From Gammaproteobacteria bacterium (GTDB taxonomy: Bacteria > Pseudomonadota > Gammaproteobacteria > Xanthomonadales > Wenzhouxiangellaceae): DNA of 64,000 nt. Positions 1-7,544 of this stretch are shown here, piece after piece (position 1 is the first letter of the stretch; each line of letters opens with the position of its first letter). The DNA is taken from assembly GCA_003567685.1 (NCBI GenBank), contig PWYW01000018.1, positions 1-64,000 on the forward strand, written 5' to 3'. A program made the position numbers and the translations under genes. The notes under the pieces were generated by a model. That model saw only the letters and a program-made list of their open reading frames with translations. It was not told the DNA's origin and made no database searches.

Positions 1-1
1 G

Positions 2-574
2 CAAGCTGTACGGGATGTTCTAGGCGTTGATCTCAACCCAGATTGGTCTCAGTACAGGAACGTATCGGATAGCGGCATCCTAGAAGAAATTCTGGAAAGC
101 ATTCCAGATCCCGAGGAACGAGTTCATCTCGGCCGCAAGGTGCAGTCTGCGTTTCTGGAAAGTACCAGTCAGTATGTCGCAAGAAATCCCGGCTCTATCA
201 GGGAAATTCCAGGTGCCAAAACGTTGGTGGAAACACTGAGAAAGCTTCCGAATGTATGTGTTTCCATTGCTACTGGGGGCTGGGCGGAGACCGCCCAATT
301 GAAGTTACGTGCGATCGGTCTAGACCCAGCAAATATACCTATGGCGACTTCCTCAAATGCGGTGAAGCGCACTGATATCATGAAATTGGCTGAATCAAGA
401 GCAACAAAGGGCCTGGTGGCAAGGCGCACGTACTTTGGCGATGGTCATTGGGATAAAGAAGCGGCGGCTGAGCTTGGTTATGATTTCGTAGCAATCGGAG
501 GCCGAGTGGATCACCATGTTGCTTTTCCGGATTTACAGGACATCGAAGCCATTTTTGGGCAGCTACGCGTATAA
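2..574 (+). CDS. HAD-family hydrolase, 5'-truncated by window edge (integron cassette gene)
   Basis: The reading frame is open from base 2, so the gene starts upstream of the window; the GTG at 140 is only an internal codon. About 190 residues are visible. The C-terminal half carries the HAD signatures: a motif II-like ATGGW at the end of a beta strand, a conserved Lys region (AVKRTDIM), and motif IV as YFGDGHWDKEAA, where the acidic residues would bind Mg2+. The expected motif I (DxDxT) must lie outside the window. The product is probably a small-molecule phosphatase or haloacid dehalogenase-like enzyme; the substrate cannot be told. The stop codon lies inside the inverse core of an attC site, as in integron gene cassettes. 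Base composition is visibly less GC-rich than the genes to the right, consistent with horizontal acquisition. Confidence 0.8.
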   Translation, partial: QAVRDVLGVDLNPDWSQYRNVSDSGILEEILESIPDPEERVHLGRKVQSAFLESTSQYVARNPGSIREIPGAKTLVETLRKLPNVCVSIATGGWAETAQLKLRAIGLDPANIPMATSSNAVKRTDIMKLAESRATKGLVARRTYFGDGHWDKEAAAELGYDFVAIGGRVDHHVAFPDLQDIEAIFGQLRV

Positions 575-655
575 CAAATCGCTCAAGTTCGTTCCGGCCC
601 TTCGGGCCTCCACCGGACGCAGCTAAAGCTGCGCCGCTTAGCTTAGACGTTATGC
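569..655 (+). other. attC recombination site (VCR-like, 87 bp)
   Basis: The segment begins with GTATAAC (569-575), containing the stop of the upstream gene, and ends with GTTATGC (649-655), which are near-complementary ends matching the R''/R' core sites of Vibrio-type attC. Just inside are CGCTCAAG and CTTAGACG, which pair imperfectly as L''/L' with an extra base. The centre holds two small hairpins, GGCCC-ttc-GGGCC (596-608) and GCAGCT-aa-AGCTGC (619-632), as expected for a single strand recognised by the integron integrase. No integrase gene and no second attC were seen in the window. Confidence 0.8.
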
Positions 656-792
656 AAAGAGAACACCAGAGGCGGACTGTAAGCAGACCTGGGCAATGAA
701 ACGCGACCTTGTCTTTTGCTCACGCATTTTGTTAAGAGAGGGAACAACCAACGTCTGACCCCGGTGACTTAGGACTTGAAAAGGAGGCGAAC

Positions 793-2220
793 ATGACGGC
801 ACAGGTGGCCATCCTGCACGGCTGGAACGACAGATCGCAATCCTTTCGAAAGCTTGAGGCGTTTCTTGGCGACAACGGCTTCGACGTTGCGAACATCTGG
901 CTGGGGGATTACGTGTCGAAGGACGACGATGTTCGCATCGAGGACGTGGCCGGGCGCATGCATGGGGTTATCTCGGAGCGGATTGCGACCGGGGATTTGC
1001 AGCCGCAGTTCGACTTGATCGTGCACAGCACCGGCGGACTGGTAGCACGCGAGTGGATTGTCACGCATTACCCCGACGGGGCGGGCTGCCCGGTGAAGCG
1101 CTTGCTGATGCTTGCGCCGGCGAATTTCGGCTCGAAGCTTGCGACGATGGGCAACTCGGTGGGGGGGCGGGCGTTTGTCGGGTTCGGCAATCAGTTCCAG
1201 ACCGGGCGTGAGATGCTCAATGCGCTGGAACTGGCGTCGCCGTTTCAGCGTCGCCTGGCGTTGCGCGATCTGGTTGACCCGGACGGCGCCACTACCGGGC
1301 CCTATGGGCGCGACAAGGTTTGGCCATTCGTGCTCACGGGTAGCCGAGGCTACACGCGCCCGCCGCGCAGCATGGTCAACGAGCCCGGCGCCGACGGCAC
1401 CATCCGGGTGCCTGCCGCGAACCTCAACATCACGGGGCTGACTGTGGATTTCAGTGCGGATGCGGCCCGGCCCGCCGTGCGTCCCTGGTCTTCTCGCACG
1501 GGCGGCATGCGCATTCCTTTCGGCGTGCTGCCGGATCGCGATCACACCTCAATCAAGTTTCCCGGTGATTCGAGTGGCGCGGTGGACGAGCTCTCCGAGC
1601 GGGCAGGGCGGATGATGATCGAGGCACTACGCTGCGACTCCGCCCAGGCCTATGTCGCCATTGCCGAGCGCTGGGCACAGGCATCGGAGGAAGCCGCCGA
1701 GCTTGCCGATGATACACAGCGCCGGCGTCGACTCTTTCGCCGCCACGCACCGAGGGCGCAGGATATGCACCGCTATCTGCAGACGGTGATCCGCGTGCGT
1801 GACGACCAGGGCCAGAGCGTGGATGACTATTTCCTCGAGTTCTTCTCACCGGATACGCGCGGCGATGCGAGCCTGCTGCGCTTTCAGAGCGATATTCTCG
1901 ATGACGTGCATGTCAATAGGCTCGACGCCTCGGCGCGCTGCTTTTACATCGACCGCGACGACCTGCTCGAACGCTTTTACGGCGGCCGCACGCGCGCCCA
2001 CCGCCTGGCCATGAGCATTACGGCAGCCAATCCGGGGCGCAACATCCGTTACTTCGACAAGGAGGCCGACCGCAGCCGCGGCAGCCTGGTGGTTCACTGC
2101 AATGACGAGAACGAACGTGCGGCACTCGGTTCCGCCCGCCTGCATCGCAACATGACCCACTTCATCGATGTCATCATCCCGCGCAAGGCCGTGGATCGAG
2201 TGTTTCGCCTGAAGCGCTGA
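793..2220 (+). CDS. alpha/beta-hydrolase, lipase-like
   Basis: 475 aa. The N-terminal half is an alpha/beta-hydrolase: oxyanion-type HGW near residue 9, the nucleophile elbow HSTGG (Ser79, a GxSxG variant with His in the first position), a probable acid in GADGTIRV (Asp201) and a probable catalytic His in DRDHTS (His251), the usual order for lipases. Residues from about 280 to 475 form an Arg-rich domain I do not recognise. No signal peptide is apparent, so it is probably cytoplasmic. A strong ribosome binding site (AAGGAGG, 781-787) sits 5 bases before the ATG. It follows the attC site but has no attC of its own downstream, so it is probably chromosomal flank rather than a cassette. Substrate unknown. 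Confidence 0.75.
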   Translation: MTAQVAILHGWNDRSQSFRKLEAFLGDNGFDVANIWLGDYVSKDDDVRIEDVAGRMHGVISERIATGDLQPQFDLIVHSTGGLVAREWIVTHYPDGAGCPVKRLLMLAPANFGSKLATMGNSVGGRAFVGFGNQFQTGREMLNALELASPFQRRLALRDLVDPDGATTGPYGRDKVWPFVLTGSRGYTRPPRSMVNEPGADGTIRVPAANLNITGLTVDFSADAARPAVRPWSSRTGGMRIPFGVLPDRDHTSIKFPGDSSGAVDELSERAGRMMIEALRCDSAQAYVAIAERWAQASEEAAELADDTQRRRRLFRRHAPRAQDMHRYLQTVIRVRDDQGQSVDDYFLEFFSPDTRGDASLLRFQSDILDDVHVNRLDASARCFYIDRDDLLERFYGGRTRAHRLAMSITAANPGRNIRYFDKEADRSRGSLVVHCNDENERAALGSARLHRNMTHFIDVIIPRKAVDRVFRLKR

Positions 2221-2442
2221 TTGGCGCAATCAAATCCATTGCGGCCTCTGTCGGGCGGGTTTTCCGATGCGCTCCAAGCCCGCCGCTCACTCATGCGGTT
2301 CACAGAAAGACCCCTTTGGCGCAGGTCCAGATACGTTTGCTACTCTTCTCCTGAGTCCGTAAAGTTGATCCATGGCTGAAATGAGTCAGCTCGACGCGGA
2401 ATGCATGGCTTTGCGCAGGATGATTTAACAGGGAGCAATTGG

Positions 2443-4668
2443 ATGCTTGTACGCAGTGTTTTTCTTCTTCTGGTGGCTTTCGCCGCACTTTCCACCCTGG
2501 CCGATGATGAATTGAGCCACGACTCGATCATTGAGCGGCAGGCCAGTGCGATTGCGGCGGTTGGGGTGGTGCGTCACTTTCACCCGCACGACGCGGTGGA
2601 GGCTGTGGATTGGAGCAGCGTCTTGCTGGAGGCTTTCTCACTGGCTGAACATGCAGCTTCGGATTCCGAATTTTCATCCGGGCTGGTGGATTTGCTGGTT
2701 CCTATCGGAACCGGGTTGCAGCTTTCGGTTCCTGAGGATGCAGACATCGAGCTGGAAGCATCTGATTGCGGGGTCGACGACCCGGTTATTCGCTGGGTCC
2801 ACAGCAGCTTTGGAGCCCCGCCGCTGGCTCCCAGGCGTGGAATCTATGCCAGTCGCCGCAGTATTTCGGGGGTCGAGGAGCCGGTTGGCGAAGTTGAGTT
2901 TTCCACCGCTGCGAAATTCCTGCCCGCAGATGATCTCCGCACTCGTTCCCTGAAGTTTTCTGCACAAACCCGACTGGTCAATGAAGGTCAGGCCGCTCTG
3001 TGGGTGCGTGTGGATGGACCGGAAGGCGAAATTCTGTTTTTCGACAATATGGATGATCGGCCCATTAAAAGCAGTGAGTGGTCAGACAACAGTATTTCGC
3101 TTGATATCCCTTATGGAGCCGAGCAGATACATTTCGGCGTGATGGCGATGGGCCACGCACATGCCCAATTTCGTTCGGTCCGGCTGCAGGATGTCAATGC
3201 AGCCAGTGAACAGGCGCAATCTGTGATGACGGATGCGGAATCGTGGAGATTGTTCGCGCCGCAGGACGGCCATGAAATGCATGTCGACCTTGATAAGGAT
3301 GGGTTTTCGATCGATCTTGCGCAAAAGCCGGTCGAGATGCAAATGGCGGCGATCGACCGAATCATGCCGGAGGATGCACCATCGCATACGCAAGTCGAAC
3401 TCAAGGGTGGCTCCATACTGCATGTTCCTTTGATGCTTTGCCGGAGCAATTCGGAATTGAGTGAAGGCCAGAGGCAGGAGCTTGCCAACCGTTATCAGGC
3501 CTTCGAATCTGCAGCCTTGACGCCTGCCGAGTTGGCACGATTGGATGTGGCTACCGTCTGGCCGATTGTTCGGCACTTTTATCCTTACCAGGAGCTCGTT
3601 GATGACTGGGCCGCACTGTTGCAAGATGCGCTTCAAGCAGCGGCCTTGGTGACCAACCGTGAAGATCATCACCATGTATTGAAGCGCATGCTGGTGCCGC
3701 TCGAAGATGGCCATGTGTACGTAAGCGATGGCGATCCAGCCAGTGTCAGTAATTGGGCTGGCCTGCCGGTGGCGATAAGCTTGATTGAAGATCAACTGTT
3801 CATAGTGAATAGTCTTGACTCGGGTCGCATCCGGGTTGGTGACCGTGTTGTATCCATCGACGGACAGCCTGCCGATGAATGGTTGGAGGATCGTCGCCCA
3901 CTTTACAGCGGTTCCCCTCAATGGCAAACGAAGCGCGCGATAAGAGAGCTGGTCTGGGGCGAGCGTGGACAAACCCGTGAGCTGGTGCTGGAGCAAGGCG
4001 ATGAATCGACCAGGCTGGAGCTCGAGTTCGACACGGGAACGCGTCTGCCCGGTCGCACGCACGACACCATCTGGGAACCAGGCGACGGGATCATTTATGT
4101 TGACCTGGTAGCTATTGATGAAAGCCAGCTTCAGGTTGCCCTCCCACGATTGGCCGAAGCACAGGGCGTTGTGTTCGACATTCGCGGGTATCCAGGCAAG
4201 CCCGCCCAGGACATTCTCTCCCACTTGCTCGAGCGCGACGATGACTGGGACGACTGGATGCAGGTGTTTGTGGCACGTGCCCCCGGCGGCGACCTGGTAG
4301 AGACTGCAAGTTTCGGGTGGCATAGACCTGCCATCGAGCCACGCATTGAGGCACCCGTGGCATTCCTTTCGGACGCTAACGCCCTCAGCTACCCCGAATC
4401 CGTGCTCGGTCTGGTCAAGTACCACGGCTTGGGCACCATAGTCGGATCCAGCACAGGCGGCTCAAACGGCAACGTTCTATCCCTGAGCCTGCCCGGTAAC
4501 TTCCGCGTGTCCTACACCGGCATGCGCGTGATTGGCCCCGATGGTGAACCCTTCCAGGGGCAGGGCCTCAAGCCCGATGTGGAAGTGCACCCAACTGTCG
4601 AAGGGCTTCTCGAAGGTCGGGATGAAGTTTTGGAGCGGGCCCTCGAGGTGCTGGATCGAGAACAATGA
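2443..4668 (+). CDS. secreted S41-family peptidase with PDZ domain
   Basis: 741 aa from the ATG at 2443, chosen because GGGAG at 2431-2435 precedes it and it begins directly with a signal peptide (MLVRSVFLLLVAFAALSTLA); an in-frame ATG at 2401 would add 14 residues ahead of the signal. A long N-terminal region of unknown fold is followed by a PDZ-like segment (IRVGDRVVSIDGQPADEW, about residue 460) and an S41 catalytic core (VVFDIRGYPG; ALSYPES with the presumed nucleophile near Ser649; a GSSTGGSNGN loop; GLKPDVEVHPT at the end). It resembles tail-specific/tricorn-like proteases in the periplasm or outside the cell. The catalytic-site neighbourhood is divergent from CtpA, so activity is probable but not certain. 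It stands alone. Confidence 0.75.
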   Translation: MLVRSVFLLLVAFAALSTLADDELSHDSIIERQASAIAAVGVVRHFHPHDAVEAVDWSSVLLEAFSLAEHAASDSEFSSGLVDLLVPIGTGLQLSVPEDADIELEASDCGVDDPVIRWVHSSFGAPPLAPRRGIYASRRSISGVEEPVGEVEFSTAAKFLPADDLRTRSLKFSAQTRLVNEGQAALWVRVDGPEGEILFFDNMDDRPIKSSEWSDNSISLDIPYGAEQIHFGVMAMGHAHAQFRSVRLQDVNAASEQAQSVMTDAESWRLFAPQDGHEMHVDLDKDGFSIDLAQKPVEMQMAAIDRIMPEDAPSHTQVELKGGSILHVPLMLCRSNSELSEGQRQELANRYQAFESAALTPAELARLDVATVWPIVRHFYPYQELVDDWAALLQDALQAAALVTNREDHHHVLKRMLVPLEDGHVYVSDGDPASVSNWAGLPVAISLIEDQLFIVNSLDSGRIRVGDRVVSIDGQPADEWLEDRRPLYSGSPQWQTKRAIRELVWGERGQTRELVLEQGDESTRLELEFDTGTRLPGRTHDTIWEPGDGIIYVDLVAIDESQLQVALPRLAEAQGVVFDIRGYPGKPAQDILSHLLERDDDWDDWMQVFVARAPGGDLVETASFGWHRPAIEPRIEAPVAFLSDANALSYPESVLGLVKYHGLGTIVGSSTGGSNGNVLSLSLPGNFRVSYTGMRVIGPDGEPFQGQGLKPDVEVHPTVEGLLEGRDEVLERALEVLDREQ

Positions 4669-4839
4669 CCAGGATCGAACAAGCACACAGAGGTTTCCGC
4701 CAGATTGTAAGGATTGCCCCACTGTGCACGCTCGAATACAGTCCGGATGTTGAAGGCGGTAACTGCGGCTAGTCCGGGCCAGTTTCAGAACTCGCGTGGC
4801 CACACGGCTTGCTGAAGTTGGTAAAATTCTGCCGTTGGT

Positions 4840-5070
4840 TTGGCATTCCCGTTGGATATATTGATGACTATTCCCCTGATCGGTCTTCTTATTTTTGGGC
4901 TGGGCTTCGCCTTTTGGGTCTGGATGGTGGTGGATTGTGCGACCAACGAACCGGCCGAGGGTAATGAAAAACTCGTTTGGATTTTGGTGATTGTGCTGGC
5001 GCAGTTTGTTGGGGCGTTGATTTATTTTTTTGTTCGCCGCCCGAAAAGGCGACGTCTTTTGGGTCGATAG
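4840..5070 (+). CDS. PLDc_N-domain small membrane protein (copy 1)
   Basis: 76 aa with two hydrophobic helices separated by a short polar loop (VVDCATNEPAEGNEKL) and ending in a positive tail (RRPKRRRLLGR). This is the phospholipase D-nuclease N-terminal (PLDc_N) fold, a stand-alone membrane module of unknown function in bacteria. The start is not certain: TTG at 4840 has no good ribosome binding site, and an ATG at 4864 is possible. I kept 4840 because it gives exactly the same number of residues (31) before the conserved Asp-Cys as the neighbouring paralogue at 5106. The two genes are a tandem duplication. Confidence 0.7.
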   Translation: MAFPLDILMTIPLIGLLIFGLGFAFWVWMVVDCATNEPAEGNEKLVWILVIVLAQFVGALIYFFVRRPKRRRLLGR

Positions 5071-5105
5071 TGTTGGTGGCTAGGGAAACAGAGGAGAGCT
5101 AGGCA

Positions 5106-5336
5106 ATGGGGTTGAGTTTGGGCGAAATGCAGCTTTTGTTCTTTGGCTTTTTGTTGCTTGCAGCACTGGGCTTTACGCTTTGGTTGTTGATGTTGATCGA
5201 CTGCGTGTCGAATGAGCCTTCGACAGGCAACGACAAGCTGATTTGGGTTCTTGTGATTGTGCTGGCTCAGTGGATTGGCGCCTTGGTCTACTTGCTTGTT
5301 CGCCGACCACAGCGAAAGAAGCAGTTCGGACGTTGA
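5106..5336 (+). CDS. PLDc_N-domain small membrane protein (copy 2)
   Basis: 76 aa, ATG at 5106 preceded by GAGGAG (5092-5097). It aligns without gaps over its whole length with the preceding 76-aa protein: two transmembrane helices, a central DCVSNEPSTGNDKL loop, a WVLVIVLAQ helix and a basic Arg/Lys end. PLDc_N proteins are membrane-embedded and of unknown function. Its position 35 bases after copy 1 on the same strand suggests co-transcription. The stronger ribosome binding site suggests this copy may be translated better. Confidence 0.78.
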   Translation: MGLSLGEMQLLFFGFLLLAALGFTLWLLMLIDCVSNEPSTGNDKLIWVLVIVLAQWIGALVYLLVRRPQRKKQFGR

Positions 5337-5398
5337 CGGTTGCAGAGGGGAACCGCGTTGGTAACAGTCCCGGTTTGGCGGCTTTGGGAGCGTTCTGA

Positions 5399-5722
5399 GT
5401 GAAGCTGTCTTCGGTGTTTCTGGTGCTGCTGGGTGTGGGCATGGCGTTTTTGGGCGCAATGCTGGTGATGCTGATCATGCCGTCCTGGGAGTTCCTGTTT
5501 GTCTACTTTGGCGCCGAACTTCCCCGCCTTTCATTGTTGTTGCTTGGCAGGCCCTGGGTGACCTTGTTGTTCCCTGCAGTGACCGTCGCGGCCGGCCTGG
5601 CGGCCCGCCGCGACCCACGTTACAGCTGGATTACCTTCGCGCTGGGTGTTGGGTTTCTGGCGCTGAATGTTGCGTTGATTGTCATGTTTGGCTATTGGCC
5701 CTTCCGCAGCCTCGCAGGGTAG
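5399..5722 (+). CDS. small multi-pass membrane protein, unknown
   Basis: 107 aa starting at GTG 5399. Nearly the whole protein is hydrophobic, with about three membrane helices: residues 4-28, a second around 50-66 and a third around 76-100, with an Arg-rich loop (AARRDPRYS) between the last two. I do not recognise the family. It follows the tandem PLDc_N genes by 62 bases on the same strand and converges with the thioesterase-like gene on the other strand 7 bases later, so it is probably the last gene of a small membrane-protein operon. Confidence 0.6.
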   Translation: MKLSSVFLVLLGVGMAFLGAMLVMLIMPSWEFLFVYFGAELPRLSLLLLGRPWVTLLFPAVTVAAGLAARRDPRYSWITFALGVGFLALNVALIVMFGYWPFRSLAG

Positions 5723-5729
5723 GGGTCAT

Positions 5730-6218
5730 TTACGATTTCGGTTTGGCTGGTTTTTCCGATACGTACAGCACAATTTCCCCCTCGACGACCACTTCGCCGT
5801 CGGCGCGCAGGGCCTTGACGTCCACGGTCAGGTCGCCGGGTTGCCAGTCATCGGGGTTGGCAGTGGCGATGACGCGAATGTCGGAGTTGGCCTTAGCGGT
5901 GTAACGGACGTTCATGCCGCGCGGAATCCAGCGCAGGTGCGGCGGGATGCTGGCTTCGGCCAGGGCGCCCATGGCCATTTCCATGCCGTTGCAGATGGCA
6001 ATGACGTGGACCGTGCCAATGTGGTTTTGTACCCGCCGGCGTTTCTTGAAGTGCACTTCGCAGTAGTTGGGCTTAAGTTCGACCACGCTGGGCTTGATGG
6101 TGGCGAAGTAGGGCGCCTTGTTGGCAAACAGGCGCGAGAAGATGGCCCGGCCAAACGGCCAGCCCAACACGCGCTGGTAGAGTTTGAGCAGGTAGTTGTT
6201 ATTGTCGGTTGCTTTCAT
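5730..6218 (-). CDS. DUF4442 hotdog-fold thioesterase-like protein
   Basis: 162 aa from the ATG at 6218; the frame stays open further upstream but that stretch overlaps the preceding gene and looks non-coding. The sequence matches the DUF4442 group of hotdog proteins related to acyl-CoA thioesterases: a basic patch (KKRRRVQNHIGTVHVIAICNG) carrying the conserved Asn-His and the central helix with EMAMGALAEASIP. It would hydrolyse or bind acyl-CoA or a similar thioester in the cytoplasm, but no substrate can be inferred. It lies 19 bases downstream of a secreted protein gene with which it may be co-transcribed. Confidence 0.75.
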   Translation of the reverse strand: MKATDNNNYLLKLYQRVLGWPFGRAIFSRLFANKAPYFATIKPSVVELKPNYCEVHFKKRRRVQNHIGTVHVIAICNGMEMAMGALAEASIPPHLRWIPRGMNVRYTAKANSDIRVIATANPDDWQPGDLTVDVKALRADGEVVVEGEIVLYVSEKPAKPKS

Positions 6219-6237
6219 GGGGTCTGGTTTTCTGGCG

Positions 6238-7305
6238 TCAGGGTTCAAAGCGGTCGCGAAACAGGATAAGCGGATTGACAACCTCGCCACTGACCACCAA
6301 GGCTTGCAGGAACAGGTTACCGGCCAGTGGCTGGCGCCTTGATACGGCACTTGTTTCGGCCACGGTCAACGTGAAAAATCCCGCGGCGGTGCCGGAGAGA
6401 GCCCTGTTTCCGCCAACCCACCAAGTGGTGCTCAGCTCGTCCGTGCTGGAGCTGGCCATGTCTCCAGGGCTGGTCAGGCAGCAGTGGTCGCTGGTGTTGG
6501 TAGCCAATAATACCGGGCTGCCCCCGGCAGGGTCTATGCGATAAATCAGGCTGGCTTGGTCAAGGCTGGTCTGCATCAGTACGTCAATTTTTTCCGAGGC
6601 AACATCGAACACCAGGAAGCCGGGCTGCCCCTGGGGCAGGGCGGTCAGGGTGATGACCATGCCGTTGGAAAGGTCGACCGACAGCAGGTGCCAGTCTGCA
6701 TTGCCGTGATCGCGTCCAACCACGTACAAGGCGCGTCCGCCACCAGGGCGAGTGCCAATATCGGCCAGGCCCGCAATCAGTTCGCAGCAGGTTGACGATT
6801 CGCTGCCGAGCAGGTCCACGCTGCCGTCGCTCGGGTCAATGGCTACCCACTGGGTGGTGGCCGGGTTGGCCGTCTGAACAGCGCTGATCACTTTGCCGCT
6901 AATCTCGTCCCAGGCCAGCACGGCCTGTGGCTCAACTGCCGGTGCCACCTGTCTGGCGCTTTCGCCGTCAAGCGACAGTTCCAGCAATACGGTGTTGCTT
7001 GCATCCGGGCCGGCCAGTGGCCTGCCCAGGGCGAAGACCCGTTGGCCTTCGCTGTCGATGGCGGTGAGGCCGGCAAGCATTTCACAACAATCATCAATTG
7101 CCGCATTGCCTGGTGTTAACGAAGCGTCCTGAGAGTCGATGAATGCCATGCGCAGTTGCGTATTATCGGCATCGTAAACCAGTCCGGTCAGACCGGCCTG
7201 GCTGGGGCTGCCTGCGATGAGCAGGGCAAGCGCTACCGCGGTTGGCAGGACAATCCGGGCGAGCCAACCCCGGTCTGAAGCGTTCAGGAGCAGCAGCATC
7301 CTCAT
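6238..7305 (-). CDS. secreted protein with three Cys-Cys repeats, unknown function
   Basis: 355 aa with an N-terminal signal peptide (hydrophobic residues about 15-32, then SPSQAG). The mature part contains three repeats of about 100 residues, each centred on a vicinal cysteine pair: DDCCEMLAGL (Cys73-74), STCCELIAGL (Cys173-174) and SDHCCLTSPG (Cys275-276). Between them are beta-rich stretches of the VYVVGRD.../LLSVDLSNG type, suggesting a propeller-like or beta-sandwich repeat fold. The protein ends abruptly with ILFRDRFEP, a possible sorting tail. Its ATG overlaps the TGA that would end the upstream S74-domain reading frame (ATGA), so the two genes were translationally coupled. I cannot name a function; secretion and disulfide bonding are inferred. 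Confidence 0.65.
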   Translation of the reverse strand: MRMLLLLNASDRGWLARIVLPTAVALALLIAGSPSQAGLTGLVYDADNTQLRMAFIDSQDASLTPGNAAIDDCCEMLAGLTAIDSEGQRVFALGRPLAGPDASNTVLLELSLDGESARQVAPAVEPQAVLAWDEISGKVISAVQTANPATTQWVAIDPSDGSVDLLGSESSTCCELIAGLADIGTRPGGGRALYVVGRDHGNADWHLLSVDLSNGMVITLTALPQGQPGFLVFDVASEKIDVLMQTSLDQASLIYRIDPAGGSPVLLATNTSDHCCLTSPGDMASSSTDELSTTWWVGGNRALSGTAAGFFTLTVAETSAVSRRQPLAGNLFLQALVVSGEVVNPLILFRDRFEP

Positions 7306-7544
7306 TGGCCAGCTGCCTCAGCCTGAGCTTGAATCAGATGTTCGAGCCGGTGCAGTCGTTCACGGAGATCATTCACTTCCCCTTCCAGGCTTTCGATTCG
7401 GGCATTGCGCTCGTTGAGCTGCAACTTCAGCGCCTGGGCGGCGCCCAAAGCAACGCCAGCCATGTCTGAAATGCTGATTGAGTGGTTGTCCTCACCCAGG
7501 CCGAAGAGTTCGCTGAAGTCTTCTGCGGCCGGGCCGTAATGCGG
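7302..7544 (-). pseudogene. C-terminal remainder of S74 chaperone domain beyond in-frame TAA
   Basis: Directly after the TAA at 7545-7547 the same frame continues with no further stop for about 80 codons. It encodes HYGPAAEDFSELFGLGED, then SISISDMAGVALGAAQALK and a heptad-like coiled coil ending in EAAGQ. This is precisely the second half of an S74/endosialidase intramolecular chaperone domain (the GP-A-EDF and D-x-GVALAAIQAL signatures plus the terminal coiled coil). Its TGA overlaps the ATG of the next gene by four bases, the arrangement expected of the original intact gene. Either the gene is disrupted, the stop is read through, or the base is a sequencing error. Confidence 0.8.

Noticed and set aside
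769-1545. Long open frame on the minus strand within the lipase-like gene
   Set aside because: No family similarity, Arg/His-rich composition and full overlap with a well-supported gene; a GC-rich shadow.
793-2220. Lipase-like gene as a toxin or defence effector
   Set aside because: No immunity partner, secretion signal or defence neighbours; only the hydrolase fold is supported.
2221-2442. Second attC site or attI after the lipase-like gene
   Set aside because: No GTTRRRY/RYYYAAC pair or foldable centre was found in this gap.
3082-4425. 447-codon minus-strand frame inside the S41 peptidase gene
   Set aside because: Reads as antisense of a recognisable peptidase with no domain of its own.
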